Translations under genes and position numbers: made by a program
Source: Croceibacterium_A sp044506565
GTDB taxonomy: Bacteria; Pseudomonadota; Alphaproteobacteria; Sphingomonadales; Sphingomonadaceae
DNA length: 40,971 nt
Assembly: GCA_044506565.1 (NCBI GenBank)
Contig: JBIQKN010000023.1
Coordinates: 1-40,971 of the forward strand
Reading direction: 5' to 3'
Part shown: piece by piece, positions 1 to 8,431 of the stretch
Layout: every line of letters starts with the position of its first letter
How positions within the stretch are numbered: the first letter of the stretch is position 1
The notes under the pieces: model-generated
Told to the model about the DNA's origin: nothing
Seen by the model: only the letters and a program-made list of their open reading frames with translations
Database searches by the model: none

Positions 1-1
1 G

Positions 2-1267
2 GCCGACGTCGCCGCCGCCGTCCCGGCTGAAGTCGTCGAAGTGGCCGAGGAAGTGCCGACGATCGATTCCGGCGACACCGCCTGGATGCTGATGTCGACC
101 GTGCTCGTGCTGACGATGATCGTGCCCGGCCTGGCGCTGTTCTACGGCGGCCTGCTGCGCACCAAGAACATGCTGTCGATGCTGACCCAGGTTCTGGTGC
201 TCGCCAGCCTGGCGATCGTCGTCTGGGTAACCTGGGGCTACAGCGTCGCGTTCAGCGGCAGCAATCCGTTCTTCGGCGACCTTTCGACGGCGTTCCTCGC
301 CGGCATCACGCCGGACTCGGTTTCGGGAACGATCCCGGAATACGTCTTCGTCAGCTTCCAGGCCACATTCGCGGCGATCACGCTCGCCCTGGCGCTCGGC
401 TCGCTGGCCGAACGTGCCAAGTTCTCCGGCCTGCTGGTCTTCGGCCTGATCTGGCTGACCATCGTCTACTTCCCGATGGCGCACATGGTGTGGTCGGGTG
501 ACGGGTTCTTCGCCTCGCGCGGTGCGCTCGACTTCGCCGGCGGCACGGTCGTGCACATCAACGCGGGCGTCTCGGGCCTCGTCGGCGCGCTGATTGTCGG
601 CAGGCGCCTCGGCTTCCCGCAGGAGCCGATGCCGCCGCACTCGCTGACCATGACGCTGATCGGCACGAGCCTGCTGTGGGTCGGCTGGTTCGGCTTCAAC
701 GCCGGCTCGGCTGCGGCTGCCAACGGCACCGCCGGCCTGGCGATGATCAACACCTTCACCGCCACCGCCGCCGCCGCCCTCGCCTGGTTCTTTGCCGAGA
801 AGCTGTCGGGCCGCAAGTGGACCCTGCTCGGCGCCTGCTCGGGCGTGATCGCCGGCCTCGTCGCCATCACCCCGGCGGCAGCCTTCGCCGGTCCGTTCGG
901 TGCGATCGTGCTCGGCGCGGTTGCCTCGGTCGGAGCCTACATCTTCGTCAGCTTTATCAAGCCGAAGCTCGGCTTCGACGACACCGCGGACGTGTTCGGC
1001 ATCCACGGCATCGCGGGGATCATCGGCTCGATCGGCGTGGCGTTCACCATGGCGCCGGGCCTCGGCGGTCCGGGCGATGCCGACTACACGATCGGCGGCC
1101 AGATCGGCACGCAGCTCTTCGCGACCGCGGTCGCCATCGCGTGGGCTGCCATCGGTTCTGCGATCGCCTTCCTGATCGCCAAGTACACCGTGGGCCTCCG
1201 GGTTTCCGAGCAGGTCGAGGTCGAAGGTCTCGACATCGGCGAGCACGGAGAGCGCGCTTACAACTGA
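2..1267 (+). CDS. amtB: Ammonium transporter (Amt/MEP/Rh family), 5' end outside window
   Basis: Inner-membrane channel that takes up ammonium/ammonia. The frame is open to the left edge and 421 residues plus the stop are visible, so the true start and the probable N-terminal signal segment lie outside. A GTG at 41 is in frame but internal to an Ala/Val/Glu-rich lead-in, so I do not take it as the start. About eleven hydrophobic helices follow. Family hallmarks are FYGGLLRTKNMLSML in helix 1, the first pore histidine in YFPMAHMVW and the second in DVFGIHGIAG. Amt genes usually follow glnK; that region is not visible. A strong hairpin lies about 80 nt after the stop. The family call is secure. 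Confidence 0.95.
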   Translation, partial: ADVAAAVPAEVVEVAEEVPTIDSGDTAWMLMSTVLVLTMIVPGLALFYGGLLRTKNMLSMLTQVLVLASLAIVVWVTWGYSVAFSGSNPFFGDLSTAFLAGITPDSVSGTIPEYVFVSFQATFAAITLALALGSLAERAKFSGLLVFGLIWLTIVYFPMAHMVWSGDGFFASRGALDFAGGTVVHINAGVSGLVGALIVGRRLGFPQEPMPPHSLTMTLIGTSLLWVGWFGFNAGSAAAANGTAGLAMINTFTATAAAALAWFFAEKLSGRKWTLLGACSGVIAGLVAITPAAAFAGPFGAIVLGAVASVGAYIFVSFIKPKLGFDDTADVFGIHGIAGIIGSIGVAFTMAPGLGGPGDADYTIGGQIGTQLFATAVAIAWAAIGSAIAFLIAKYTVGLRVSEQVEVEGLDIGEHGERAYN

Positions 1268-1348
1268 TGCAAGGTTTGGCGGGATCGGGGCTCCTCTTCC
1301 TCTGGCCCGATCCCGCCGCCAGACGTTCCTCCTGCGAACGCAGACTAA

Positions 1349-1377
1349 GGGCCGGGGCTTCGCTCCGGCCCATTTTT
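1349..1377 (+). terminator. Rho-independent terminator after amtB
   Basis: GGGCCGG (1349-1355) pairs with CCGGCCC (1365-1371). A further G-T, G-C and C-G close the inner stem around a TTC loop, and ATTTTT follows. It sits about 80 nt after the amtB stop. Confidence 0.8.
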
Positions 1378-1579
1378 CGTACCCGCGTCTCGGGGCCGCT
1401 CCCGCTTGCGGCGAGTGTAGCTTTTACGCAACAAATAGACGCAAAACGCACGATCGTACTTGCATTTCTGTCGTCTCCGGCGTCAGGCGCTGGAACGAAC
1501 GCGCGGCTGAATCCTTGGAAGTTCGGACTGTGCGAAATGGGTCGCGCTGCCTTGGGTAAGACTGGACGTCCGAGTTTAG

Positions 1580-1608
1580 TTGCCAGAAATTCAAGCTGGA
1601 ATTACAAG
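1580..1608 (+). promoter_or_regulatory. Possible sigma-70-type promoter of ompA
   Basis: TTGCCA at 1580-1585 is followed after 16-17 nt by TTACAA/TACAAG, about 30 nt before the ATG at 1639. The -10 match is weak, so this is only a candidate. Confidence 0.25.
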
Positions 1609-1638
1609 GCGGGCGGCAGGTTCAAAGGGGAATCCAAT

Positions 1639-2772
1639 ATGAGAAAGATTGCGCTGGGAATGGCAGTTGCGGCTACGGCAATTGCCGCGCCCGCTTTGGC
1701 CAGGGACGGCCAAGCCTATCTCGAAGCCGATATCGGCGCCGTGATCGACAATGAGGTCGACGTCGGCATCGCGGGCTTCGAAGACGCCGCCAGGATCGAT
1801 CACTCCGACGGCTGGGATCTCGGCGGGATCGTCGGCTACGACTTCGGCTTCCTGCGGACCGAAGCGGAAGTGTCCTACAAGGAAGGCGATCCCGACACGA
1901 TCGTCGCGACCGGCCCGGGCATTCCCTTCCTGACCCAGGCACCGGTGACCGGGACCTTCGACCCGGTCGCGGGCGAGCTCTCGCTCGTTTCGGTGATGGC
2001 CAACGCCCTGCTCGACTTCGGCGGCAACGATGGTGTCGGCTTCTCGATCGGCGCCGGTGCCGGCCACGTCTGGGCCAACGCGAACTATGTTCCGGGTGTC
2101 AACCTGGCGCGGCCGTTCGGCGGGTATCTGAACGACAGCGATCACGACTGGGCCTGGCAGGGCATCGCGCACCTGCGCATTCCGGTGTCGGAAGAGGCCG
2201 AGATCGGCCTGAAGTATCGCTACTTCAACACCAAGCAGTTCGAGATGGTCGACACGCTCGGGCGTCCCAACGGGTTCGAGGTGGAGTCGCACTCGGCACT
2301 GCTGACCTTCACCGCCAACCTCGGCGGTCGGGAAGCGCCGCCGCCGCCGCCTCCGCCGCCCCCGCCGCCTCCGCCTCCGCCGCCTCCGCCGCCTCCGCCG
2401 CCGCCTCCGCCGGTCGCGCAGTGCAACCAGGGGCCGTACATCGTGTTCTTCGACTGGGATAAGTCGGACATCACGCCCGAGGCCGCGACGATCCTCAACA
2501 ACGCGGTCACGGCTTATGCGAACTGCGGCACGGCCTCGATCATGCTGGCGGGTCACACCGACCGGTCGGGCTCGACGCAGTACAACATGGGCCTTGCGGC
2601 TCGCCGCAACGCGAGCGTGCAGACCTACCTGACCGGCCGCGGCATTCCCGCAGCGCGGATCAGCAGCCAGGCGTTCGGCGAGTCCATGCCGCGCGTCCCG
2701 ACCGCCGACGGCGTTCGCGAGCTGCAGAACCGTCGCGTGGAGATCACCTACGGGCCCGGCTCGGGCCAGTAA
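1639..2772 (+). CDS. OmpA-family outer membrane protein with polyproline linker
   Basis: A 377-residue outer-membrane protein that anchors the envelope to peptidoglycan. The ATG at 1639 follows AAAGGGGA by 7 nt and opens a classic signal peptide ending ...APALA at about residue 21. Residues 23-228 form a beta-barrel of the porin/OmpA type. Residues 234-258 are 25 consecutive prolines. Residues 262-375 are an OmpA C-terminal domain with the motif AGHTDRSGS and the following Arg-rich helix that bind diaminopimelate. Two cysteines (AQCNQ, YANCG) may form a disulfide. The gene stands alone between two terminators and is probably highly expressed. Confidence 0.93.
   Translation: MRKIALGMAVAATAIAAPALARDGQAYLEADIGAVIDNEVDVGIAGFEDAARIDHSDGWDLGGIVGYDFGFLRTEAEVSYKEGDPDTIVATGPGIPFLTQAPVTGTFDPVAGELSLVSVMANALLDFGGNDGVGFSIGAGAGHVWANANYVPGVNLARPFGGYLNDSDHDWAWQGIAHLRIPVSEEAEIGLKYRYFNTKQFEMVDTLGRPNGFEVESHSALLTFTANLGGREAPPPPPPPPPPPPPPPPPPPPPPPPPVAQCNQGPYIVFFDWDKSDITPEAATILNNAVTAYANCGTASIMLAGHTDRSGSTQYNMGLAARRNASVQTYLTGRGIPAARISSQAFGESMPRVPTADGVRELQNRRVEITYGPGSGQ
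2338..2412 (+). repeat. 25-codon polyproline tract inside ompA
   Basis: Twenty-five uninterrupted proline codons (a mix of CCG, CCT and CCC) link the barrel to the peptidoglycan-binding domain. The CCGCCT units are partly periodic and could vary in length by slippage. Translating such a run is expected to need EF-P. Confidence 0.95.
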
Positions 2773-2792
2773 TCCGACGCGGACGAACAAGA

Positions 2793-2828
2793 GGGGCCGG
2801 AAAGCTCAGGCTTTCCGGCCCCTTTTTT
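2793..2828 (+). terminator. Strong Rho-independent terminator after ompA
   Basis: A 13-bp perfect stem (2793-2805 with 2810-2822) has a TCAG loop and is followed by six T residues (2823-2828). It lies 20 nt after the ompA stop and 44 nt before the end of the convergent DUF442 gene. Confidence 0.95.
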
Positions 2829-2872
2829 GTTGCCGTCCCGAGAGCCCCCTGCGTCGCGGGACGCGCAGGCGT

Positions 2873-3313
2873 TCAGGCGCCCGAGCGCGAAGCGAGCATC
2901 TCGAGCAGCGGACGAATCGGCGCGACATCGTAGCCGGCACGCGCCGCATCGGCGGCGATCGCCTCGGGCGCGCGCCCCTGCAGGGCCTGCGCGAGCGACC
3001 ACAACAGCGTCGAGCGCGTTCCCGAGCGGCAGTAGCCGAGGACCGGTCCCGCCGCTGCATCGATCGCGTCGGCCATTGCCCGCACCTGGTCTTCGCTGAA
3101 GCCGGAATGGGTCACCGGGATCGCGAGGTAGTCGAGGCCGACGGCCCTGGCGGCCGTCTCGATCTCGGAGCCCGGGAGCTGGTCGTCCGCTTCGCCTTCG
3201 GGCCGGTTGTTGACGATCAGCGCGAAACCCCGCGCCTGTGCCTCGGCGATGTCGGCGAGGTCGATCTGGGGGCTCGCCCAGAAAGTGTCGGTCACTTGCC
3301 GGAACTTGCTCAC
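2873..3313 (-). CDS. TIGR01244/DUF442 phosphatase- or sulfurtransferase-like protein
   Basis: A 146-residue cytosolic protein of the beta-lactamase-hydrolase-like (DUF442) family, a dual-specificity-phosphatase fold. The catalytic loop YCRSGTRS (Cys95, Arg100) is intact, and the typical VNNRPEGEADDQ segment lies at 35-46. The start is GTG at 3313, which overlaps the terC stop by 4 nt (GTGA), so translation is probably coupled to terC. Family members are linked to sulfur or sulfide handling or to phosphatase activity; the substrate here is unknown. I am sure of the family but not of the reaction. Confidence 0.85.
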   Translation of the reverse strand: MSKFRQVTDTFWASPQIDLADIAEAQARGFALIVNNRPEGEADDQLPGSEIETAARAVGLDYLAIPVTHSGFSEDQVRAMADAIDAAAGPVLGYCRSGTRSTLLWSLAQALQGRAPEAIAADAARAGYDVAPIRPLLEMLASRSGA

Positions 3314-4119
3314 GCCCCGTCCTCCTTCGCCGCCTGGCGGACCGCGCGGGCACGCCGGTTCCGCTTGATCATGTTGAGCATCTCGACCGCGACCGAGAAC
3401 GCCATCGCCGCGTAGATGTATCCCTTGGGGACGTGGAACCCAAATCCGTCGGCGATCAGCACCAGGCCGATCATCACCAGGAACGCCAGCGCGAGCATCA
3501 CCAGCGTCGGGTTGCGGTTGATGAACTTCGCCAGCGGATCGGCCGCCACGAGCATGATCCCAACGGTGATGATCACCGCGGCGACCATGATTGCCACGTG
3601 GTCGGTCATGCCGACGGCGGTGAGGATCGAATCGACCGAGAAGACCATGTCGAGCGCGATGATCTGCACGATCGCGCTGCCGAACGTGAGCGTGGCGGTG
3701 CCCCTCGTCTTGTCGAGCAGCTCGCCGGAATCCCCTTCCGGGTCCATGTTGTGGTGGATCTCCTTGGTCGCCTTCCACAACAGGAACAGGCCGCCGGCCA
3801 GGAGAATGAGGTCGCGTCCCGAGAACGCCGTTTCGAAGGTCGGTCCGCCGTGGGATGCCTCGCTGCCGGCAATGCCGAGATCGAACAGCGGGGTCTGCAG
3901 CGTAACGATCCAGCCGATCAGCAGCAGCAGGGCGATGCGCATGACCAGCGCCAGGATCAACCCGATCCGCCGCGCCCGCTGCTGCTGGTGCTCGGGCAGG
4001 CGCCCGGACAGGATCGCGATGAAGATCAGGTTGTCGATGCCGAGCACGACCTCGAGCAGCACCAGCGTCACGAGAGCCGCCCAGGCCGCAGGGTCCGACA
4101 GCAGCGAAAGGATATCCAT
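3310..4119 (-). CDS. TerC family integral membrane protein
   Basis: A 269-residue polytopic inner-membrane protein with about seven hydrophobic helices. The TerC signature acidic residues are in LEVVLGIDNL (residues 22-31) and ALDMVFSVDSI (155-165). The ATG at 4119 follows AAGAGAG at proper spacing; the reading frame continues upstream, but that part lacks family sequence. TerC proteins are implicated in tellurite resistance and more generally in metal (Mn) export or metalation of exported proteins. The stop overlaps the next gene, a DUF442 protein, making a two-gene operon. It diverges from the cytochrome gene at 4268. Confidence 0.9.
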   Translation of the reverse strand: MDILSLLSDPAAWAALVTLVLLEVVLGIDNLIFIAILSGRLPEHQQQRARRIGLILALVMRIALLLLIGWIVTLQTPLFDLGIAGSEASHGGPTFETAFSGRDLILLAGGLFLLWKATKEIHHNMDPEGDSGELLDKTRGTATLTFGSAIVQIIALDMVFSVDSILTAVGMTDHVAIMVAAVIITVGIMLVAADPLAKFINRNPTLVMLALAFLVMIGLVLIADGFGFHVPKGYIYAAMAFSVAVEMLNMIKRNRRARAVRQAAKEDGA

Positions 4120-4267
4120 GCCGCTCTCTTGCCGAACCCCGGGGGACAGGCAAGCTCCGGCTGGGCAGAATCGTCGGGTGGGAATCCCGCTATCTTGTGC
4201 GCCCATCGAAACTGCGCTCAGGGGACCCGCGTTGAGCAATACGGGAAGCGAGAAGGGAACGACGACG

Positions 4268-4903
4268 ATGCGGAAGACGGCGGCCAGGATCGGGTGTGTC
4301 CTCCTCGCCGGAGCGATCGCCGGCTGCGCCGCGCAGCCCGGGCCCACCGTCGCGCAAGTCGTGGCGCCGGCACCGGCCGCAGCCGAGCCCGCCGGCGGAC
4401 CCTTGCTCACCGGTGCCTCGACCGGTTCGATGGCCAGCCAGTATTCCCGGCCGCTGCTCGGACCGGTCCCCGCCGCAGGCGCCAGCGCCTGGGTGCGCCC
4501 GGCCCCGGCGCCGGCCTTTGTCGTTTCCACCCCGTTGCCCGCGGGCGCTCCGCCCGCGCCGCCGCCTGCCGCGGTCGCCAACCGGCAGCCGTCGCCGGCG
4601 GCCGTCCCACCGTCCGAGATCGTCCGGCCCGAGGCCGCTGCTGCCGAAGTTTCCGCTCTCGACCTGACTGGCGGACGCCGGCTGTTCGTCGAATACGCCT
4701 GCGGGACGTGCCATATCCTGGCCGACGCGGGCGGTACGGGCGGGATCGGCCCGGCGCTCGACGGCAATCCGCGGCTGGACAGCCAGCTCGCCGCCGACGT
4801 GATCGCCAACGGCAGCGGCGCGATGCCGGCGTTCGGCGGGCAGCTGAGCGAAACCGAGATCGCGACGCTGGCCGCCTACGTCGTGCAGGCGGCGCGCGAC
4901 TAA
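4268..4903 (+). CDS. Monoheme cytochrome c lipoprotein
   Basis: A 211-residue probable lipoprotein: LLAGAIAGC puts the lipidated Cys at 20. A long Ala/Pro linker (21-130) leads to a C-terminal class I cytochrome c domain. The heme motif is CGTCH (Cys145, Cys148, His149) and the probable distal ligand is Met186 in GAMPAFG. It would act as a periplasmic electron carrier tethered to a membrane by a flexible arm. AGAAGGGA lies about 9 nt before the ATG. The gene is monocistronic between the divergent terC and the convergent hemH operon. The redox partner cannot be told from context. Confidence 0.85.
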   Translation: MRKTAARIGCVLLAGAIAGCAAQPGPTVAQVVAPAPAAAEPAGGPLLTGASTGSMASQYSRPLLGPVPAAGASAWVRPAPAPAFVVSTPLPAGAPPAPPPAAVANRQPSPAAVPPSEIVRPEAAAAEVSALDLTGGRRLFVEYACGTCHILADAGGTGGIGPALDGNPRLDSQLAADVIANGSGAMPAFGGQLSETEIATLAAYVVQAARD

Positions 4904-4909
4904 CGCCGG

Positions 4910-5089
4910 CTACTCGCCAGCGAGGTAGCTGGCCCGGTCGATCCGGGCCAGCACCACCAGCCCGGCGATCATGGCCAGTCGCAGGCCGATCCCGAGCGGA
5001 GTTGTCAGGGAGTCGCGGAAGGCGTCGCCGATCGTCAGGCTCTCGACCGGTTTCGCCCCGAGCGCGAAGAGCAGCAGGGAGGCCGTCAC
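4910..5089 (-). CDS. Small hydrophobic protein downstream of hemH
   Basis: A 59-residue open frame starting with GTG at 5089, 7 nt after the hemH stop, in the same operon. It has two hydrophobic stretches: residues 3-11 (ASLLLFALG) and 34-50 (GIGLRLAMIAGLVVLAR). The second is a plausible transmembrane helix. I do not recognise the family. It ends 6 nt from the convergent cytochrome gene. It could be a small membrane protein co-expressed with heme synthesis or a fortuitous frame; tight packing and composition favour a real gene. Confidence 0.5.
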   Translation of the reverse strand: MTASLLLFALGAKPVESLTIGDAFRDSLTTPLGIGLRLAMIAGLVVLARIDRASYLAGE

Positions 5090-5096
5090 CCGGGCC

Positions 5097-6101
5097 TCAG
5101 GTCCAGCCGGCCAGTTCGCGCCGGACCAGCGCTTCGAGCATATCCATCCCGGCCTCCCCCGCGTTGAGGCAGGAAAGCGCGGCGAAGCGCTCGCCGCCGG
5201 CGCCGAGGAAGCGGTCGCGGCCGCGGATCGCGAGCTCCTCGAGCGTCTCGAGACAGTCGGCCGCGAAGCCCGGCGCCGCCACCGCGAGCCGTTTCGTTCC
5301 GGACCGGCCCTCCTCGGCGAGCACCGCGTCGGTCGCCGGCTCGAGCCATTTGGCGCGTCCGAAGCGCGACTGGAATGCGGTCGCCAGGCGCAGGCCCGGA
5401 CGTGCCAGCGCTTCCTCCAGCAGGCGCGCGGTCTTGCGGCAGTGGCAATGATAGGGGTCGCCGAGCTGCAGCGTGCGTTCGGGTGTGCCGTGGAAGCTGA
5501 GCAGCAGCACTTCGGGCGAAAAGTCCAGCGCATCGAGCTGGGTGGCGAGATCGCGCGCCAGCGCGCCGATGTAGGCCGGATCGTCGTAATACGGCGGCAG
5601 CGTGCGCAGCGCCGGCTGGCGGCGCATCCGACGCAGCGCATCGGCGGCGGCGTCGACCGCCGTCGCCGTCGTCGAGGCGCTGTACTGCGGGTAGAGCGGC
5701 GCGAGGAGGATGCGGTCGCAGCCGGCTTCGACGAGCTTGCCGAGCTCGTCGCCGATCGCCGGACGTCCGTATCGCATGGCATGGGCCACCCGGATCCCGT
5801 CGCCGAGCCGCGCTTGGAGGCCGAGCGCCTGTTCGGCGGTGATTGCCGCGAGCGGCGAGCCGGCTTCGGTCCAGACCTGCGCATAGGCGTGCGCCGACTT
5901 CTTCGGCCGCGTGTTGAGGATGATCCCGCGCAGGATCGGCTGCCAGGCGATCGGCGGAATCTCTACCACGCGCCGGTCGGACAGGAACTCGGCGAGATAG
6001 CGGCGCACCGCCGCAGGGGTCGGCGCGTCGGGCGTGCCGAGGTTGACCAGCAGCACGCCGATGCGCCCGCTTGCGACGGGCGGATGGTCGGGCGGCCGCA
6101 T
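5097..6101 (-). CDS. hemH: Ferrochelatase
   Basis: Inserts Fe(II) into protoporphyrin IX, the last step of heme synthesis. The protein has 334 residues, the usual length. Hallmarks are the N-terminal VLLVNLGTPDAP (residues 16-27), APLYPQYS (134-141), the signature LSFHGTPERTLQLGDPYHCH around catalytic His204, and FQSRFGRAKWLEP (243-255). The ATG at 6101 shares its A with the upstream stop (TGATG), indicating translational coupling; a GTG one codon earlier is also possible. It is third in the order mrp, molybdopterin subunit, hemH, which groups metal-cofactor functions. Confidence 0.96.
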   Translation of the reverse strand: MRPPDHPPVASGRIGVLLVNLGTPDAPTPAAVRRYLAEFLSDRRVVEIPPIAWQPILRGIILNTRPKKSAHAYAQVWTEAGSPLAAITAEQALGLQARLGDGIRVAHAMRYGRPAIGDELGKLVEAGCDRILLAPLYPQYSASTTATAVDAAADALRRMRRQPALRTLPPYYDDPAYIGALARDLATQLDALDFSPEVLLLSFHGTPERTLQLGDPYHCHCRKTARLLEEALARPGLRLATAFQSRFGRAKWLEPATDAVLAEEGRSGTKRLAVAAPGFAADCLETLEELAIRGRDRFLGAGGERFAALSCLNAGEAGMDMLEALVRRELAGWT

Positions 6102-8431
6102 CACAGACCTCCGGAGAGCAGCGGAAGCCGTCGCAGCCGGAGGCCGGTCGCCGAGAACAGCGCGTTGGCGATCGCCGGCGCCACCGGGGCGACCGGCAGC
6201 TCGCCCGGATCGAACGGCTCGGCATCGCTTTCGATCAGGTCGATGGCGATCTCCGGGCTGTCGGCGAGCGTCGGCAGGTCGAGCGCGGCGAGGCGGCCCT
6301 GTTGCGGCATGCCGCGCTGGTACTCGACACCCGAGCCCAGCGCGAGTCCGAGCCCGTAGAGCAGCCCGCCTTCGATCTGCTGCAGGGCGATGTCGCGATT
6401 GACCACCCGGCCGATATCGACCGCCACGGAGAGCTTGCCGACGCGAACCCCCCCCTGGCCGGCCACGGCGGTGGCAACGAGCGCGATCCGCCCGCCGGTC
6501 GCTGCATCACCCATGCGGTGGCAGGCGAGGCCCTGCCCGCTGCCCGGAGCCCCGCCGTTCCATTCGCCGAGCCGTGCGGCGCGCTGCAGGCAGTGAGCAA
6601 GGCGCAAGTCGTCGCCGAGCATCGAGATGCGGAATCCGAGCGGCTCTTGCCCGTTGCGCAGCGCTACCTCGTCGATGAAGCTCTCGACGAAGAAGCAGGT
6701 GTAGCCGTGGGCGTTGCCGCGCAGCCGCCCGGTCGGCAGCGGGATGCGTACCGGCACATGGTCGACCGCGACGTTGGGGATCGCGTAGGGCGGCATCAGC
6801 CCCTCGCAGGCGAGCGGGTCGGGCTCGCCTGCGACCGCGTCGATCGCCGCCCAGGTCGTGTTGTTGTCGAACAGCCGGCGGCCGAACTCGAGCGCCGAGG
6901 GCGGCATGGCGAGGCGGGCGCGGAGCGTGTCGATGCGTCCCTCGGCCCCCAGCCTCGCGCTGAGCACCGCGGCGACTGGCGGGCGCGGGCGCAAGGCGAG
7001 CTGTTCCTGCCAGCGCGACCAGGTCAGCTGGACGGGCCGGCCGATCTCGCGTGCGATCAGCGCCGCCTCGATCGCGTGGTCGTGCTCGAGCCGCCTGTCG
7101 AAGCTGCCGCCGGCGGGCATCGGGTAGAGCACGACGTCGGCGAGGTCCATTCCGAGCGCCTTGGCGGCTGCCTCGCGCGCCTTCTCCGGCGCCTGGCTGG
7201 CGAGCCACAGTTCGAGCCGGCCGTCGGCCAGCCGCGCGGTGCAGCTGGCGGTCTCTATCGTGCCGTGGGCCGCCGGCATCACGTCGTAGCGCAGCGCGAG
7301 GCTGGGCTTGTCCATGCCTGCATCGCCCGTGCCGCGCTCGGCGATCCGCTGCGGTGCGACATTGCGCACGGCGTGATCGAGCAACTCTTCGATCCGCGCG
7401 CTGGTCACCGGGCCCGACAGAGTGAAGCGCGGCGCCATGGCCTCGAGCGCCTGTTCGGCCTTCCACCAGTCAGTGGCGACCGCGGCGAGCCAGCGCTTGC
7501 CCTCGACCACGCCGACGAGACCGCGCCGGCCTGCCGCCGCCTCGGCCTCGAAGCTCGACAGCTCGGCGCCATCGACCGGGCCGTGGCGGATCGCCGCGTG
7601 AACCAGCCCCGGCAGGCGCACGTCGCCGGCGAACAGGTGGCTGCCGTCGACTTTCGAAGGAAGATCGAGCCGCGGATAGGCGATGCGCAGCTCGTCCGGC
7701 TCGACAAGTGGCGGCAGTCGGTCGGCCGGCGGCTCGGGTCGGAGCGGCGGCGGATCGGGTGGCGAGTAGCGCGCCGCATCCTCGGCCAGGCGGGCGAAGC
7801 TCAACCGCTGGTCGCCATGGACGACGAAGCCGCCGAGCGCATCGCAGTCCTCCCACTCGACTCCCCAGCGGTCCGCCGCGGCCATCGCCAGCATCGCCCG
7901 CGCGGCGGCGCCGGCTTCGCGGCACGGCATCTCGAACGCGGCGAGCGAGGTCCCCTCGGCAGTGGCCGCGAAACGCCGGTCCTCGGCCCAGCGGCGCAGC
8001 AGCCAGTCGTCGGGCTCGTCGGCGAGCGCGGCGATCGTCGGTCGCCACAGCGGCGCCCAGCGCGCCGCGAGCGGGAGGTTGAGGTAGGCTCCGCTCGCCG
8101 GCGCCGGCTCGACCGCGACCTGGCGCCAGTCGGCACCGAGTTCGATCGCGACGATCTGCGGCAGCAGCGTGGTCACGCCCTGACCCATCTCCAGTTGCGG
8201 CACGGCGACCGTCACTACGCCGTCGCTGCCGATCTTGAGCCAGGCGTTGAACGCCGCCTCGCCGCGCCCCGGCGAGAGCGGGACGTCGTGACTGCGCGGC
8301 AGCAGGGCCCAGGCGACGAGCAGCCCGCCGCCAGCAGCCGCGCCGGCGAGCAGGCCGCGCCGCGAGAGCGCGAAGCGGGTCAGGAGCCTGCCCTCACTGC
8401 CGGTCGAGCCACTCGCCGAGCCGCGCGGCAA
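6101..8431 (-). CDS. Molybdopterin-binding hydroxylase subunit (xanthine dehydrogenase/IorB family)
   Basis: About 760-776 residues; large Mo-cofactor subunit of the isoquinoline-1-oxidoreductase (IorB)/aldehyde oxidase type, probably membrane- or periplasm-directed. The N terminus FALSRRGLLAGAAAGG followed by a hydrophobic stretch resembles a Tat signal-anchor. Family segments are GQGVTTLLPQIVAIELG, GGSFDRR (in place of the usual GGGFGRR) and the C-terminal APVAPAIANALFSATG. The start is uncertain: no ATG or GTG fits. TTG at 8431 lies 38 nt inside mrp. CTG at 8383, giving MTRFALSRRG, has GAGG about 8 nt upstream and fits the family better. No 2Fe-2S partner gene is adjacent. The substrate is unknown. 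Confidence 0.85.
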   Translation of the reverse strand: MPRGSASGSTGSEGRLLTRFALSRRGLLAGAAAGGGLLVAWALLPRSHDVPLSPGRGEAAFNAWLKIGSDGVVTVAVPQLEMGQGVTTLLPQIVAIELGADWRQVAVEPAPASGAYLNLPLAARWAPLWRPTIAALADEPDDWLLRRWAEDRRFAATAEGTSLAAFEMPCREAGAAARAMLAMAAADRWGVEWEDCDALGGFVVHGDQRLSFARLAEDAARYSPPDPPPLRPEPPADRLPPLVEPDELRIAYPRLDLPSKVDGSHLFAGDVRLPGLVHAAIRHGPVDGAELSSFEAEAAAGRRGLVGVVEGKRWLAAVATDWWKAEQALEAMAPRFTLSGPVTSARIEELLDHAVRNVAPQRIAERGTGDAGMDKPSLALRYDVMPAAHGTIETASCTARLADGRLELWLASQAPEKAREAAAKALGMDLADVVLYPMPAGGSFDRRLEHDHAIEAALIAREIGRPVQLTWSRWQEQLALRPRPPVAAVLSARLGAEGRIDTLRARLAMPPSALEFGRRLFDNNTTWAAIDAVAGEPDPLACEGLMPPYAIPNVAVDHVPVRIPLPTGRLRGNAHGYTCFFVESFIDEVALRNGQEPLGFRISMLGDDLRLAHCLQRAARLGEWNGGAPGSGQGLACHRMGDAATGGRIALVATAVAGQGGVRVGKLSVAVDIGRVVNRDIALQQIEGGLLYGLGLALGSGVEYQRGMPQQGRLAALDLPTLADSPEIAIDLIESDAEPFDPGELPVAPVAPAIANALFSATGLRLRRLPLLSGGL

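Larger units (their letters stand above)
1268..1638. other. 371-base intergenic region between amtB and ompA
   Basis: No gene is supported here. The region holds the amtB terminator at 1349-1377 and about 260 nt of leader before ompA. The leader is visibly more AT-rich than its surroundings around 1420-1470 and 1570-1610, as expected for a promoter. The frame of ompA stays open upstream through this region into amtB, but its codons there look like random arginine-rich shadow sequence. The ribosome site AAAGGGGA at 1624-1631 sets the ompA start. Confidence 0.6.

Noticed and set aside
676..1638. Open frame running from inside amtB through the terminator into ompA, which would make a 698-residue fusion
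   Set aside because: The upstream part is arginine/histidine-rich shadow sequence, a terminator interrupts it, and the ATG at 1639 has a good ribosome site and signal peptide.
1591..2790. Long minus-strand open frame opposite ompA
   Set aside because: It encodes poly-arginine opposite the proline tract and has no ribosome site or recognisable domain; it is an artefact of high GC.
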